A stretch of DNA of 64,000 nucleotides from Rebecca billardiae RCC1528 (lineage: Eukaryota; Haptophyta): contig OZ251225.1 in the NCBI GenBank assembly GCA_965240325.2, positions 992,001-1,056,000 of the forward strand, given 5' to 3'. The position numbers were made by a program, and so were the translations under genes. A model generated the notes under the pieces. The model was not told where the DNA came from and searched no databases. It saw only the letters and a list, made by a program, of their open reading frames with translations. Positions 1 to 9,843 of the stretch are shown here, piece after piece (the stretch's first letter is position 1; each line of letters starts with the position of its first letter).

Positions 1-2176
1 GCGCCTTCGAGCGGCTCGTGCGCGTCGGGAAGTGCGCCGAAGCGTATCCGGAGCATGCTCCATCGACGCGTCGCACTGCCGGGCCCTCGTATGCGAGCCC
101 ATGCCGACGTCTGAGTGCGCCTCGCTGCGCACGGTACAGCTTGACGGTACACGGCACGATTGGGCCCGCGAGCAGCCTCGTGCGCGCGACCGAGCCAGAG
201 GTGGTCGTCAAGAGTAGCACGAGCGGCGGCACACGAGCGGGGCTGGTCGTTGCCGAATATCTGACGCACCAATCGACCTCGCGCAGACCCGTCTGCTCGT
301 TTGTGCGCGTGTTGGAAAGGATGAGCAGCTGCGTGCAAACGCCGAGCGCACAGATGAGGCGTGGGCGAGCGAAGGGGCGGCGAGGGCCGGCGCGTGCGCG
401 CGCGTAAATTCGAGCCTCCCCATACGCATCGAAACACACCGCGCTCGCTCGTCGAGCTGCGCACGGGTATCGGTGCGCGCGCGCCAACGCGGCGCGCAGT
501 GAACGCGCCCGGCGAATGCACACCTGCTCGCGCGCGCACGCGCACGTGATGGACCGAGGAGGTCGCGCGAGCATGCGCGATGTGTCTGGATGGAGCGTGT
601 AGGAGGTGTAGGCTACGCTCCGCACGCGCTCCGCCACCGTGCACCGCGCTGCCCCTCGTCCACGCGATCGCCGCCGAGCCCAGATTCAAACGCGCGCGAG
701 CCCGCGAGCGCGCCTCCGAGCAGCGCTTGCAGCAATCGTGTCGAAGGCTTGGCGAGAGGCAGATGTGCATGGCAAGTAGCGCCATGGGGGTGCCCATCAC
801 GCACACACACCCGCGCACGCTCGCCGCACCACCTCGTCGTGCCCACGTTCAGCGCGCGGGGCGCACTTTGCGCCTCGAGCAGCTGCCGAGCGGCTCCCGC
901 GCGCGGCGCGCGCAGCGAGTAGAACTCAGCCAATGGTCCGAGGGCGAGCCGGCCGAGCGTCGTGCGTGACGCACATGGACCTGGTGCAACGCCGCGTACC
1001 ACTCGCAGCCACCATCGCGCCCGTACCAGCGAGCTGTGGCCGCCGCCGACACCCCAAAGCAGCCCAGCCGTCAGCGCGCGACAGCCGACGAGCGCGCGAC
1101 GCGCGCGTGCACCACCGTGATGAGCACGGATGAGCGCGCGCGCCCGTGTCGTAGCCCAGGTGGGGTCCCCCGATCGCACGCACCACCGCGCTGCCACGCC
1201 TTCGACCATCTTGTGTCACCACGCGGGCACACGCCGGGCAGGCGGCGGGGGCAGCCCGCTCGGCAAACGGTCAGCGCGCAGCGAGGATGGAGTCCGGCGA
1301 GGGGCGACCGGAGTGTCCGGCGCGACGGAGGTGGTCCACGCCGTGGTCGCCGACGCGTTCCTCACCACCTCCGAGGCCGTGGTGGCCGCACGGGAGAAGG
1401 AATGCTCCCAGTCGCACCCTTTGCAGTGCTCCTTTGCGCGCGCACGCAGCGCCAACGAGCGAAAGCGTTTAGCGGGACCTAGTCCGGGGCTCAAGGGTAC
1501 CATCATCAAAGAATGGAATGCGTGCAAAGGTCCCGCTAAACAAATTTTGTGTCGCCCGTGCCGCGCGCGCGCGAGCACGGCCAATGCGGCTCCTTGCACA
1601 TCTGCTGCAGATCGGCTCGTGCTCGGCGAGCGCGGCGAGGAGGAAGGTGCGCGCTCGCGAGCTGGCGCACCTGGGAGTCCTCGCGGCCTCCGAGCAGAAA
1701 GAGCGCGTCGAGCGCAACGCCGCAGGTCGCACGGTCGCGATCTCGCGAGAGCGGTGGTGCGAGGGCGGGCCTCGCCATCGCGCGTTTCTGCGTCCAAACG
1801 CGGCCTCCGTAAAATCCGGATGGCGGTCAAGGGATTTTGCTGGTGCGCTATCCTCAGAAAAGTTTACACTCATCCTCATCCAGGCGCCCACGCGGGCGCA
1901 CGGGGGCGACAGCCGCGGCTGCCGCTTGCCGGAGCTGCTCGCCGCTAGGTCGGCGGGCGGCGACATCGACTACGACCTCACCCTCATCCAAGTGCTCCGG
2001 AAGGCGCTCGGCCGCGGCGGCATCTGCCGTCGCCGCCGCGTGCCCCAGGCCGAGGCGGTGCTCCATCCCGGCCCCGCTCCCGTACCAGTAGGGGGGCAGT
2101 GCTGCGGGTGGCGCACTGTCTGACCTGGACGGAAGGCGCGGACGCATTCTATGTGTCTGTTGCACTCTGAGCCTGA
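1..2176. other. GC-rich intergenic DNA without a supported gene
   Basis: Very GC-rich sequence with many overlapping open frames on both strands, none showing a family motif or consistent splice-joined product. I see a 13-bp inverted repeat (1467-1479 against 1529-1541), and near 2041-2122 a stretch similar to 60843-60956, so part of this is dispersed repeat. Long open frames are expected by chance at this base composition. Confidence 0.5.
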
Positions 2177-2181
2177 CGCTT

Positions 2182-2596
2182 TGAGAGACTTAGGAGACTC
2201 GAAACGAAGCAGGTGGCTCGCTGCTGCTGGCAGTGTCGACCAGCCCCCGCAAGGGCACTGAAGGATGCTCTCGGCTGTCTGAGCAGGCACTGCCCTGGCC
2301 CCTCGGGTTGAAGCTGGGGCTGTGCCGACGAACCGGTTTAAGGCCGGTTCGGCTCGTCAAGTGGAAGTGTGGCTCCATAGGTATCTCCCACCTTTCAGGC
2401 TGGGAGCCTGTGGAACGCATACCGAAGCGGTAATTAGCAATTACCAATGATGGAGGTAAATAGAGCAGGTCATTGACGATGCAGTAATCAACTGCACGTA
2501 GATCACTTGAGCTGCACCTAGAGCAGAGTAGCGATTGGCTCCTCGAAAGCTCTCGGTGTCATGCGGGTAAATCTGGCTAGCCCAGATTGCCCGACA
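2182..2596 (-). repeat. 3' LTR of the copia element
   Basis: 415-bp terminal repeat, downstream copy. It is preceded on the plus strand by target duplication CGCTT at 2177-2181. Directly upstream in element orientation (2597-2608) is a purine-rich GGTGAGGACGAG that fits a polypurine tract for plus-strand priming. Confidence 0.95.
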
Positions 2597-2762
2597 CTCG
2601 TCCTCACCGAGTGCGGCGAGGTGCGAGTGAGCGTGTGCGTGTGTGCCGCGCGCGCGCGCGCGTGTGCGCGCGTGCGCGCGCTTGCGTGCAGCTCGTGTGC
2701 GTGCCCGCGAGCGGCGGGCGAGCGATGCACGCGGACGATCTTCGCCTTCGGGTGACGCTCAC

Positions 2763-4740
2763 CTACTTGAGCCGGGTGAGCGTCGTGGTGGCGCCACAGA
2801 GGTGGTCCACCAAGCGCTTGAACTTGTCGCGAGTGAGGCCCTTCGTGAGAACGTCGGCCACGTTGTCCTGGGAGCTCACGAAGGTCACGTCGATCTCGCC
2901 GGCCGCCACCCAGTCGCGGATGCGGTGGTAGCGGATCTCGATGTGCTTGGTGCGCTTGCGCACGGACGGGTTCACGGCGAGGTTGATCGCGCCGGTGTTG
3001 TCCGCGAGGATCTTGGTCGGGATCTTGGTGTCGATCAGCTTGAGCTCGGACAGCATGTTGCGCATGTACGCGACGGACTTGCCAGTGTCCGACAGCGCCA
3101 TGTACTCGGCCTCGCAGGAGGAGAGGGCGGTGTTCGTCTGGATGTACGAGTTCCAGTGGACCGCGCCCGAGCCGTAGAACAGCACGTTGCCCGTGATCGA
3201 GCGGCGCGAGTCCGGGATGTTGCCCCAGTCCGAGTCCGAGTAAGCCTTGAGACCGCCGGTGTTGCCGTATCGGTAGAGGATGCCGGCGTCCGGCGTGTGC
3301 GAGAGGTAGCGCAGCACGCGCTTTGCGGCGCGCATGTGCGGCTCGCGCGGGTTCTGCACGAAGCGAGAGAGCGTGCTCACCGCGTACGAGATGTCCGGGC
3401 GGCAGGTGATCGAGGCGTAGATGAGCGAGCCGACGATCGAGCGGTAGACAGACTGGTCCGCGGGCTCGTCGTCGTCCGTCGGCGCGCCAAAGTACAGCCG
3501 CGGCTCAGCCGGCACGTCCGCCTTGCGGCAGCCGGTGAAGTCGTAGCGCGAGATGACCTCCTTGATGTACTTCGGCATCGCGAGCAGCATGCCCTCCTCC
3601 TTGTACGTGACCTCCAGGCCGAGGAAGTAGCTGACGCGTCCGAGCTCGCGCATCTTGAACGTGTCGGCGAGCGACTTGAGGATCTCGCCGACCTCGTTCG
3701 GCTTGGTCGAGCCGTTCACGACCAGCAGGTCGTCAACGTAGACGGCGATGATGATGATGCCGCCGGCGGTGAACTTGTAGTACAGGCACGGGTCGACGTG
3801 CGACTGGTTGAAGCCCATCTTCTTCAGCTTCATGTCGAGCAGCAGGTACCAGTTCCTGCCCGACTGCTTCAAGCCGTAGATGGACTTGATGAGATGCAGC
3901 ACCGGCTTCTCGTGCGGCTTGAACGTCTTCTCGAAGACGTAGCCCGGCGGCGCGTGCATGTACACGTCCACGCCCTCCTCGAGCGGCGCGTTGAGGTAGG
4001 CCGTGTGGAAGTCGCACATGGTCGTGGAGTAGTTGTGAGCCGCCGACAGCGCGATGAGCGTGCGCACCGTCGTGTGGTTGACGGTGGGCGAGAAGGTCTC
4101 GTCGTAGTCGATGCCCTTCTGCTGGCGGAAGCCCTGGGCGACGAGCCGCGCCTTGCGCCGCGCGAGCGAGGCGTCGGCGTTCAGCTTGTTCTTGAACACG
4201 TACTTCGAGCCGACCGCCATGCGGCCGGGCGGCAGCGCCGCCTCCTTGTAGGTGCCGTTCACCTTGTGCGAGTCGAGCTCGTCGTCGATGGCCTCGCACC
4301 ATTCGGAAGCCTCGGGCGACTCCATGGCCATCTTGTACGACGTGGGCTCCGGGCCGATCGGCGCGTGCGCGTCGATGATGGCCCGCAGCGCCTGGTAGTG
4401 CATCGTCTTGTCGGTCGCGGTAGCTGCGTCGCGGCGCGCGCGCACGCGCGCTGAGCGGCGCGGTGCCGGGAGCTCCTCCTCGGTGTCAGCGGGCTGAGCA
4501 ATGCCGTACGCGTCGTCGTCGTTCGGCACGATGATGTCGTCGGCGTTGGCCTCGTCGCCGAGCGGTGGATGGATGGAGGGGCTGGCGATCGCGCCCAGCG
4601 AGTCGGCGCCGCCATCGTTGTAGTAATCGATGGGCTCGAGTCCGGGCATCCAGGTCCTTGGGGAGCGGGACGGCGGCAGCGGCAGCGCCGTCGAGAGCAG
4701 CGCCGCGCGATCGCAGCACGCGGTCGGCTCCGAGTGGGGG
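2763..4740 (-). CDS. Copia reverse transcriptase and RNase H
   Basis: Polymerase end of the retrotransposon. The conserved part starts near EWCEAIDDELDSHKVNGTYK and includes KARLVAQGFRQQKGIDYDET, TTMCDFHTAYLNAPLEEGVD and the catalytic box IIIIAVYVDDLLVV (YVDD at about 3731-3742). RNase H follows with its acidic residues in AYSDSDWGN, SCEAEYMALS, ILADNTGAI and the TKHIEIRYHRIRDW helix, ending in NVADVLTKGL. The frame is open and ends at 2763, about 165 bp before the LTR. All catalytic residues are intact. The frame extends to 4886 upstream, but the first 100 or so residues look out of frame. Confidence 0.93.
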
Positions 4741-6080
4741 ACGGTCGTGGTGCACGATGTCGTCGCGGTCCTCGTCGTTCTCGAGCATCTCGTTGGCCTG
4801 GCGCTCCTCCTCCTCCTCCTCGGCCGAGTGCTGCTTGCCGCACGTCGGTCGCGCCGTCGGAGCGCCCGCGAACGAGAGCTCATCAAAGAGAACGTGCCGA
4901 GAGATCACGATCTTCTTGGAGGAGGGGATGTAGATCTTGTAGCCGAAGATCTTCCGCGTCGTGTTGCCGATCTGGACGCCGTCGCGCGCGTAGCCCGCGT
5001 GCCAGCCGATGATGCCGCGCGACTTGAGCTTGTACCCGCCGGGGCCGACAGCGGAGTGGTCGTACACGATCGCCTTGCAGCCAAAGGGGCGGAGGTGCGC
5101 GATGTCGGGCTTGTAGCCGTAGAACTTCTCGATGGGCGTCTTGCCGTCGCGCTTGGCGAGGTGGTTGCGGTGGTACGCCGCCACGAGCATCGCCTCCGGC
5201 CAGTACTTGTGCGCGACGCCCGACTGCAGGAGCATCGCGCGCGCGTCCGCAACGAGTGTGCCCCACTTGCGCTCGGCGATCGGGTTCTGCTGCGGCGTGT
5301 GCGGCGCCGAGGTGACGTTGATGAGGATGCCGAACTCGTCGAGCACGTCCTGCCACTCCTGGGAGTTGAGCTCGCCGGCTCCGTCCGGATGGAAATGCCC
5401 GTCCGCCATCGAGGTGCCGAGCGAGATCGAGAGCAGCGACATCGCCCCAACATCACGAATGTACTGCCGGAGCAGCTGAGGCGCGAGGTCGCGCGTGCGG
5501 CACGTGTAGATGCGCGTGTAGTCCGAGTGGTCGTCGATGAAGCTGAGCGCGTTTATGTCCGCCAGCGGCGTGCCGTCGGCCGTGTGCGGCACGCCCTTGC
5601 GGTACGGGCCGAAGAAGTCGACGTGCACGATCTCGAGCCGCCGCGTCGCGCGCGCCATCTTGCCCGGGAATGGGAGCAACTTGATCTTGGAGACCGCGCA
5701 GATGTCGCAGTCGATCGCGTCGGGCTTCGAGGCGCCTATGCCGGTGGCGGCGTGCTTCGTGCGCAAGATCGCCTCCAAGTTGGCGTGTCCGAAGCGGCGA
5801 TGCCAGGTGTCGCGCCACGCGTCCGTCAGCTTGCCGCCGTCGCGCGAGTCGGCGCCGCGCCCGCGGTCGGAATCAGCTCGCGCGCCGTCCGAGTTGAGGT
5901 TTGAGTCGTCGAGGGCGCCGGGCTGCGAGTCCGCGGCGTCGGTCTGGCCGTTTAAAGCAACAGCGCGAGCGTCGTCGTCGCCGACGGAGTCGTCGCCGGA
6001 GCGCGTCGCCGTCTCATCGGCGAGGGAATCGGCGCCCCCCGAGCGGTGGTTGGCCTCCTTGATGATGGAGTGCGACAGTC
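4700..6080 (-). CDS. Copia integrase region
   Basis: Integrase of the retrotransposon, which inserts the cDNA. The frame is open over 4486-6618, but only about 4700-6080 looks like protein. It carries the GAG-pre-integrase HHCC finger (WHRRFGHANLEAI...DCDICAVSK), then the catalytic core with Asp in VHVDFFGPYR, Asp in HPDGAGEL (usually RSDNGGEF) and Glu in NPIAERKWGTL, giving the D,D,E triad. The C-terminal GKTPIEKFYGYKPDIAHLRP and FGC motifs are typical of copia. Its frame is -1 relative to gag and +1 relative to reverse transcriptase, so expression needs frameshifting or the copy is broken. Confidence 0.88.
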
Positions 6081-7700
6081 TGGTGCCGCCATCAGGCCGC
6101 GGCTGAGGCGGAAGAAGTCGCACATGAGGCCGTGGTTGCCGAAGTGGTCGGCGTCGCGGCAGGCAAAGGAGCAGTACACGGCCGCGTTGCACCCGCCGCA
6201 CATGTAGTTGCCGGTGTCGTGGCAGCCCTCGCGCTGGCAGTAGTAGTAGTCTGGGCGCGGGCCCTTGGCCACATAGGGCTCCGGCATCAGCGCGGTCGGC
6301 CGCGGCGTGATCTCCGAGCAGATGATGTCGGCCTCGGAGAGCGGGTTGGCGCTGGAGTTGGCGTAGTACACGCCGGGCGGGCTGGTCTCCGCCGTGGTGA
6401 AGTCGGGCTCCTCCTCCGAGACGATGGCCATGCGCGCGCCGCTTGCCGATCTGGGCACGCCGCGCGTCGACTTGGCCTTGAGATCGAAGGTCACGGCCTG
6501 CGTCTCGGCGGCGCGCGGCTCCTTGTGGATCGCCTTGTCCGAGTGCTGGCGGGGGTGGGGGCGCTCGCGCTGCGGGCACTGGTGGCGCCAATGGCCGTGC
6601 TCGCCGCAGGTGGGGCACGGGCCCGACGGGACGGCGGGGCGCTCGCCGCCGCCGCGGTGAGGGCGCGCCGCGCCGCGCGGCGGCGGGATGGGGCGGTGCT
6701 GCTGCCCGCCGGTCGGGCGCGCGGGCGCGCGCGCCGCCATGGCCGCGCTGGCCGGCCTGGCGAGGTTCGCCGAGGCGGCCGCCGACTTGATCGAGGTGAC
6801 GTACTTCTCGAATGACTCCGACTCGATCGAGCCGGCCTCGGTGAGCGCGACGAGCTGCGGGTAGCGCGGCTGCGTGAGATGGAGCGCGAACACGAGCTTC
6901 AGAATGTTGTGGTTCATGTCCAGGTGAATGAACGCGTTGAAGGTCTGCTCGAAGTTGGCGATCCAGTCGTCGACGTTGGAGTGCGTGCCGAGCGGCTTGA
7001 GCGAGAGGAGCTCGGTCAGCTTGAGCCGCCCGGTCGTCAGCGGCGAGCGCCGCGAGTTGACGACGAGGTAGTTGTGGACGTCCGCGAAGGTCGGGCGGAA
7101 TGAGGTCGTCGCATGAACTGAGTCAATGAGCGACGCGGACATCGACTCGGCGAAGAGGGTCTTCATGAGAATGGCCGAGACGTTGATGAAGACGTACCCG
7201 TGATGGGCCTTGAGGCGGAGCGATACCGCCTTGACGCGCAGCTCGAGCTGCTGGAGCTCGTCCTCCACATCGCCTGCGATGGAGGGGCTGCAAGAGGGGG
7301 CGCGACTGGCTGTGAGTTCGCGCGGGCGCGCGGACGCGCCGTCGTCATGCTCCTCCTCCGAGTCGTCATCGGAGGTAGAGAGCGGGGAGTACGCGTGCGG
7401 AGTGATCGGTTCCGGGGCGTACATCTTGGGCGTGCCGATGGCGGACACGCCGTCTCCAAAGCTCATGCCGCGGCGCGCGCGCGGGCCAAGCGGCGTCACG
7501 AGCACCGCCTCCTCAGCAAGCTCGGTCTCGACGTGGAGCTGGGCGATGCGGTCGAGGGACTCGTCCTGAGTGAGCGCGCGGGAGAGCGGGTCCTTGGGGT
7601 CCTCAAACAGTAGAGCTTCGACGGAAGCCCCCTTGAGCTTGAGGATCGACTTGAGCGCGCGCGAGTCCGACTGCACTTGCGCGATCGCATGATGAATGAA
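5952..7700 (-). CDS. Copia gag-like ORF with CCHC knuckle and MYND finger
   Basis: Gag part of the retrotransposon, capsid of the virus-like particle. The open frame reads about 574 residues from near 7676. A UBN2/gag-like helical region (motif TGRLKLTELLSLKPLGTHSN) is followed by basic, proline-rich sequence and a zinc knuckle CPTCGEHGHWRHQC (CX2CX4HX4C). After a further 100 residues comes a cysteine pattern CX4CX7CX2CX5CX3C ending in HX3C, which is a MYND-type finger and unusual in copia Gag. The frame has no ATG at its start; an ATG-led stretch in another frame (from near 7785) ends near 7710, so a frame break lies there. The frame ends at 5952, overlapping the integrase frame. Confidence 0.8.
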   Translation of the reverse strand, partial: FIHHAIAQVQSDSRALKSILKLKGASVEALLFEDPKDPLSRALTQDESLDRIAQLHVETELAEEAVLVTPLGPRARRGMSFGDGVSAIGTPKMYAPEPITPHAYSPLSTSDDDSEEEHDDGASARPRELTASRAPSCSPSIAGDVEDELQQLELRVKAVSLRLKAHHGYVFINVSAILMKTLFAESMSASLIDSVHATTSFRPTFADVHNYLVVNSRRSPLTTGRLKLTELLSLKPLGTHSNVDDWIANFEQTFNAFIHLDMNHNILKLVFALHLTQPRYPQLVALTEAGSIESESFEKYVTSIKSAAASANLARPASAAMAARAPARPTGGQQHRPIPPPRGAARPHRGGGERPAVPSGPCPTCGEHGHWRHQCPQRERPHPRQHSDKAIHKEPRAAETQAVTFDLKAKSTRGVPRSASGARMAIVSEEEPDFTTAETSPPGVYYANSSANPLSEADIICSEITPRPTALMPEPYVAKGPRPDYYYCQREGCHDTGNYMCGGCNAAVYCSFACRDADHFGNHGLMCDFFRLSRGLMAAPDCRTPSSRRPTTARGAPIPSPMRRRRAPATTPSATTTLALLL

Positions 7701-7801
7701 GCTCTCTTTTGACTGCGCGCGCGGTCAAATCCGAGTGAGAGTTCAGGGTCTTCTTCTTGGGATCCTTCTGGTGCCTTGCGGAGGCCATGCCGTAAGCAAT
7801 C

Positions 7802-7820
7802 GAGTCGCTCGCCGATACCA
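7802..7820 (-). promoter_or_regulatory. Primer-binding site (initiator Met tRNA type)
   Basis: Immediately inside the 5' LTR the minus strand reads TGGTATCGGCGAGCG. TGGTATC at this place is the usual copia primer site, complementary to the CCA end of initiator methionine tRNA. The match was read by eye; the host tRNA is not in the window. Confidence 0.75.
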
Positions 7821-8235
7821 TGAGAGACTTAGGAGACTCGAAACGAAGCAGGTGGCTCGCTGCTGCTGGCAGTGTCGACCAGCCCCTGCAAGGGCACTGA
7901 AGGATGCTCTCAGCTGTCTGAGCAGGCACTGCCCTGGCCCCTCGGGTTGAAGCTGGGGCTGTGCCGACGAACCGGTTTAAGGCCGGTTCGGCTCGTCAAG
8001 TGGAAGTGTGGCTCCATAGGTATCTCCCACCTTTCAGGCTGGGAGCCTGTGGAACGCATACCGAAGCGGTAATTAGCAATTACCAATGATGGAGGTAAAT
8101 AGAGCAGGTCATTGACGATGCAGTAATCAACTGCACGTAGATCACTTGAGCTGCACCTAGAGCAGAGTAGCGATTGGCTCCTCGAAAGCTCTCGGTGTCA
8201 TGCGGGTAAATCTGGCTAGCCCAGATTGCCCGACA
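7821..8235 (-). repeat. 5' LTR of the copia element
   Basis: 415-bp terminal repeat, upstream copy with respect to minus-strand transcription. It is TG...CA bounded and followed on the plus strand by target duplication CGCTT. It differs from the other LTR at two sites (a C/T and a G/A difference near the CAGCCCC and GATGCTCTC motifs). It should carry the element's promoter and polyadenylation signals, which I cannot pinpoint. Confidence 0.95.
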
Positions 8236-8260
8236 CGCTTGTCCGATGCTGCCACGTCGT

Positions 8261-8261
<1 letters not shown>

Positions 8262-8347
<86 letters not shown>
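8262..8347. repeat. (TA)n microsatellite, about 85 bp
   Basis: Uninterrupted TA dinucleotide run starting about 25 bp outside the right end of the retrotransposon. Shorter TA tracts occur at 8536-8565, 8655-8665, 41871-41884 and 43589-43602. Confidence 0.97.
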
Positions 8348-8352
<5 letters not shown>

Positions 8353-8463
8353 GTGCCTATAGAGCATAATATAGTAAACTAAGTAGCGCCGTCAGTCAGT
8401 AATCAGAGTAATCAGTATAACGACGGTAATCCCGCTAGCTACTACTACTAGTACTCGGTTCCA

Positions 8464-8532
8464 GGCGCGGCAACCGCTGCCACCGTACGAGCCTTACGCA
8501 GTTACGCACGTTTTATAAAAACAAATGTACTG

Positions 8533-8535
<3 letters not shown>
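8464..8535 (+). repeat. SINE-tail-like dispersed repeat copy
   Basis: The segment containing GGCGCGGCAACC, GCCACCGT, GAGCCTTACGCA and an A-rich end then ACTGTA closely matches the minus strand of 22782-22838, which lies next to a tRNA-like segment. No tRNA-like head is visible here, so this looks like a 5'-truncated copy. Confidence 0.5.
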
Positions 8536-8566
<31 letters not shown>

Positions 8567-8576
8567 CTATGAGTAG

Positions 8577-8750
8577 TATGATGACGACGATATACTTCTT
8601 AAAATACTTGCTTACTTAATGACCTCTTGCAATATAAATGAGCGGGAATACTTATATATATATATGACGATGATATACTTCTTAAAATACTTACTTACTT
8701 AATGACCTCTCGCAATCTAAATGAGCGGGAATACTTATATATATAACTTC
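8577..8750. repeat. Tandem pair of about 84-bp AT-rich units
   Basis: Two adjacent diverged copies of a unit running from GATATACTTCTTAAAATACTT through AATGACCTCT to GAGCGGGAATACTTATATA. The second copy starts near 8668. They differ at a few positions (for example CTTGCAATAT against CTCGCAATCT). Confidence 0.85.
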
Positions 8751-9843
8751 GGCCTGCTCACAAAAACTGTCGACGTTCATTAGTAATAATAGTATCCCGT
8801 CCCCGTCCCCGGGATAACGTGATTCTGAATGAAGTTTCAAAGCAACTTCTGAGTAGACTCGAACTCAGTCTCGTCCGAGACGGGCACTCTTGTCCCTCGT
8901 CCGACCCGCGCCCGCGGGTCTTTTCAATAGCGTAATACTAATAACCGGTAGTACTCTGTGTTGACACTGTGTTGACACTGTGTCGCGGATGACGGACGTA
9001 GACGGTGACCGCGTGTTCACGAATGGTGTTGGTGTGAATGAAGGGTAGTAGTACGTAATCATCGCGTCACATAGCTCACTAAGCTAGTTACAAACTGTCG
9101 GGTTGAGCCGCCACTGCCCTCACAGCCCCCGCGCTCAGAGCAAATATGCAGAGCCTCCGTCCACAAGAGGCCTTGACCGCGTAGCTTAATCCGCATGAGT
9201 CATTGGCTTAATCCGCATGAGTCATTGAGTGGACGTCTGTGGACGAGTCTGCCATACGGGCAGCGCACATGAACCTGATGATCGTGAAAAGAGTGCGGAA
9301 CTACTCGAAGCACTGCGTTTACTATCGCATTTACTGTCTAGGGGCCGCTACTAGTTTGGAGACAAGGCCGAAGGCGTCTGAGTGCTCGCATCACTGAGTT
9401 CATGCCGCATGGCGGGATCACGGCCGCACCGGTCTGCAACGCAGCCGCATGTGTCAGCTGCACGAGTATGAGCGGTGTGGGGCCGGTGGAGGCTTGTGCG
9501 CGCTGCCTGGCACCGGCACGGGAGCGGCAGCTCAAGCCATATCACTCTGCGACCAGCCACCATGCGTGGACGAACTGTGGCTGTGCCGGCCGGGCGAGTG
9601 GAGACGCCATTGCGCGCCTCTGGCGAAAATCCGACGACGAAATCACCCTAATCGCCGCGCGCCTCATCACCCGAAATGGACCGGGCCGAAACCGCTGCTC
9701 TCTTCATCATACTAGTACTACACAAGGGCGTTCCCGGGATCCTGCCACACGCTCCGCGAGGGGTTTTGGCCCCCTGGGGGCCAAAACCCTCCCGGACTGG
9801 CGCTGCGCCAGTGGCGGCCGCCAACCCGGACTGCAGCGCACCA
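8751..9843. other. Intergenic stretch with short repeats
   Basis: No gene is supported. It contains a doubled 24-bp GCTTAATCCGCATGAGTCATT motif near 9184-9228 and a near-perfect palindrome at 9761-9789 (14-bp arms of GGGTTTTGGCCCCC around one base). The overlapping open frames at 9402-10046 and 9718-10176 have no family motif and lie partly in the inverted repeat. Confidence 0.5.

Larger units (their letters stand above)
2182..8235 (-). mobile_element. Complete Ty1/copia LTR retrotransposon (about 6.05 kb)
   Basis: An element with two 415-bp direct LTRs beginning TG and ending CA, flanked by the 5-bp target duplication CGCTT (2177-2181 and 8236-8240). It is transcribed on the minus strand: 5' LTR 7821-8235, then a primer-binding site, gag with a CCHC knuckle, integrase, reverse transcriptase, RNase H and the 3' LTR 2182-2596. 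Integrase preceding reverse transcriptase defines copia rather than gypsy order. The LTRs differ at only two positions that I can see, so the insertion is recent. The coding part is split over three reading frames and shows no recognisable aspartic protease motif, so autonomy is doubtful. Confidence 0.96.

Noticed and set aside
1130-2123. Coding genes in the first 2 kb
   Set aside because: Overlapping frames on both strands, Arg/Ala-rich, no motif, no consistent exon joins.
2643-4454. 603-residue plus-strand frame over the retrotransposon
   Set aside because: Antisense shadow of the reverse transcriptase/RNase H; the minus strand has all catalytic motifs.
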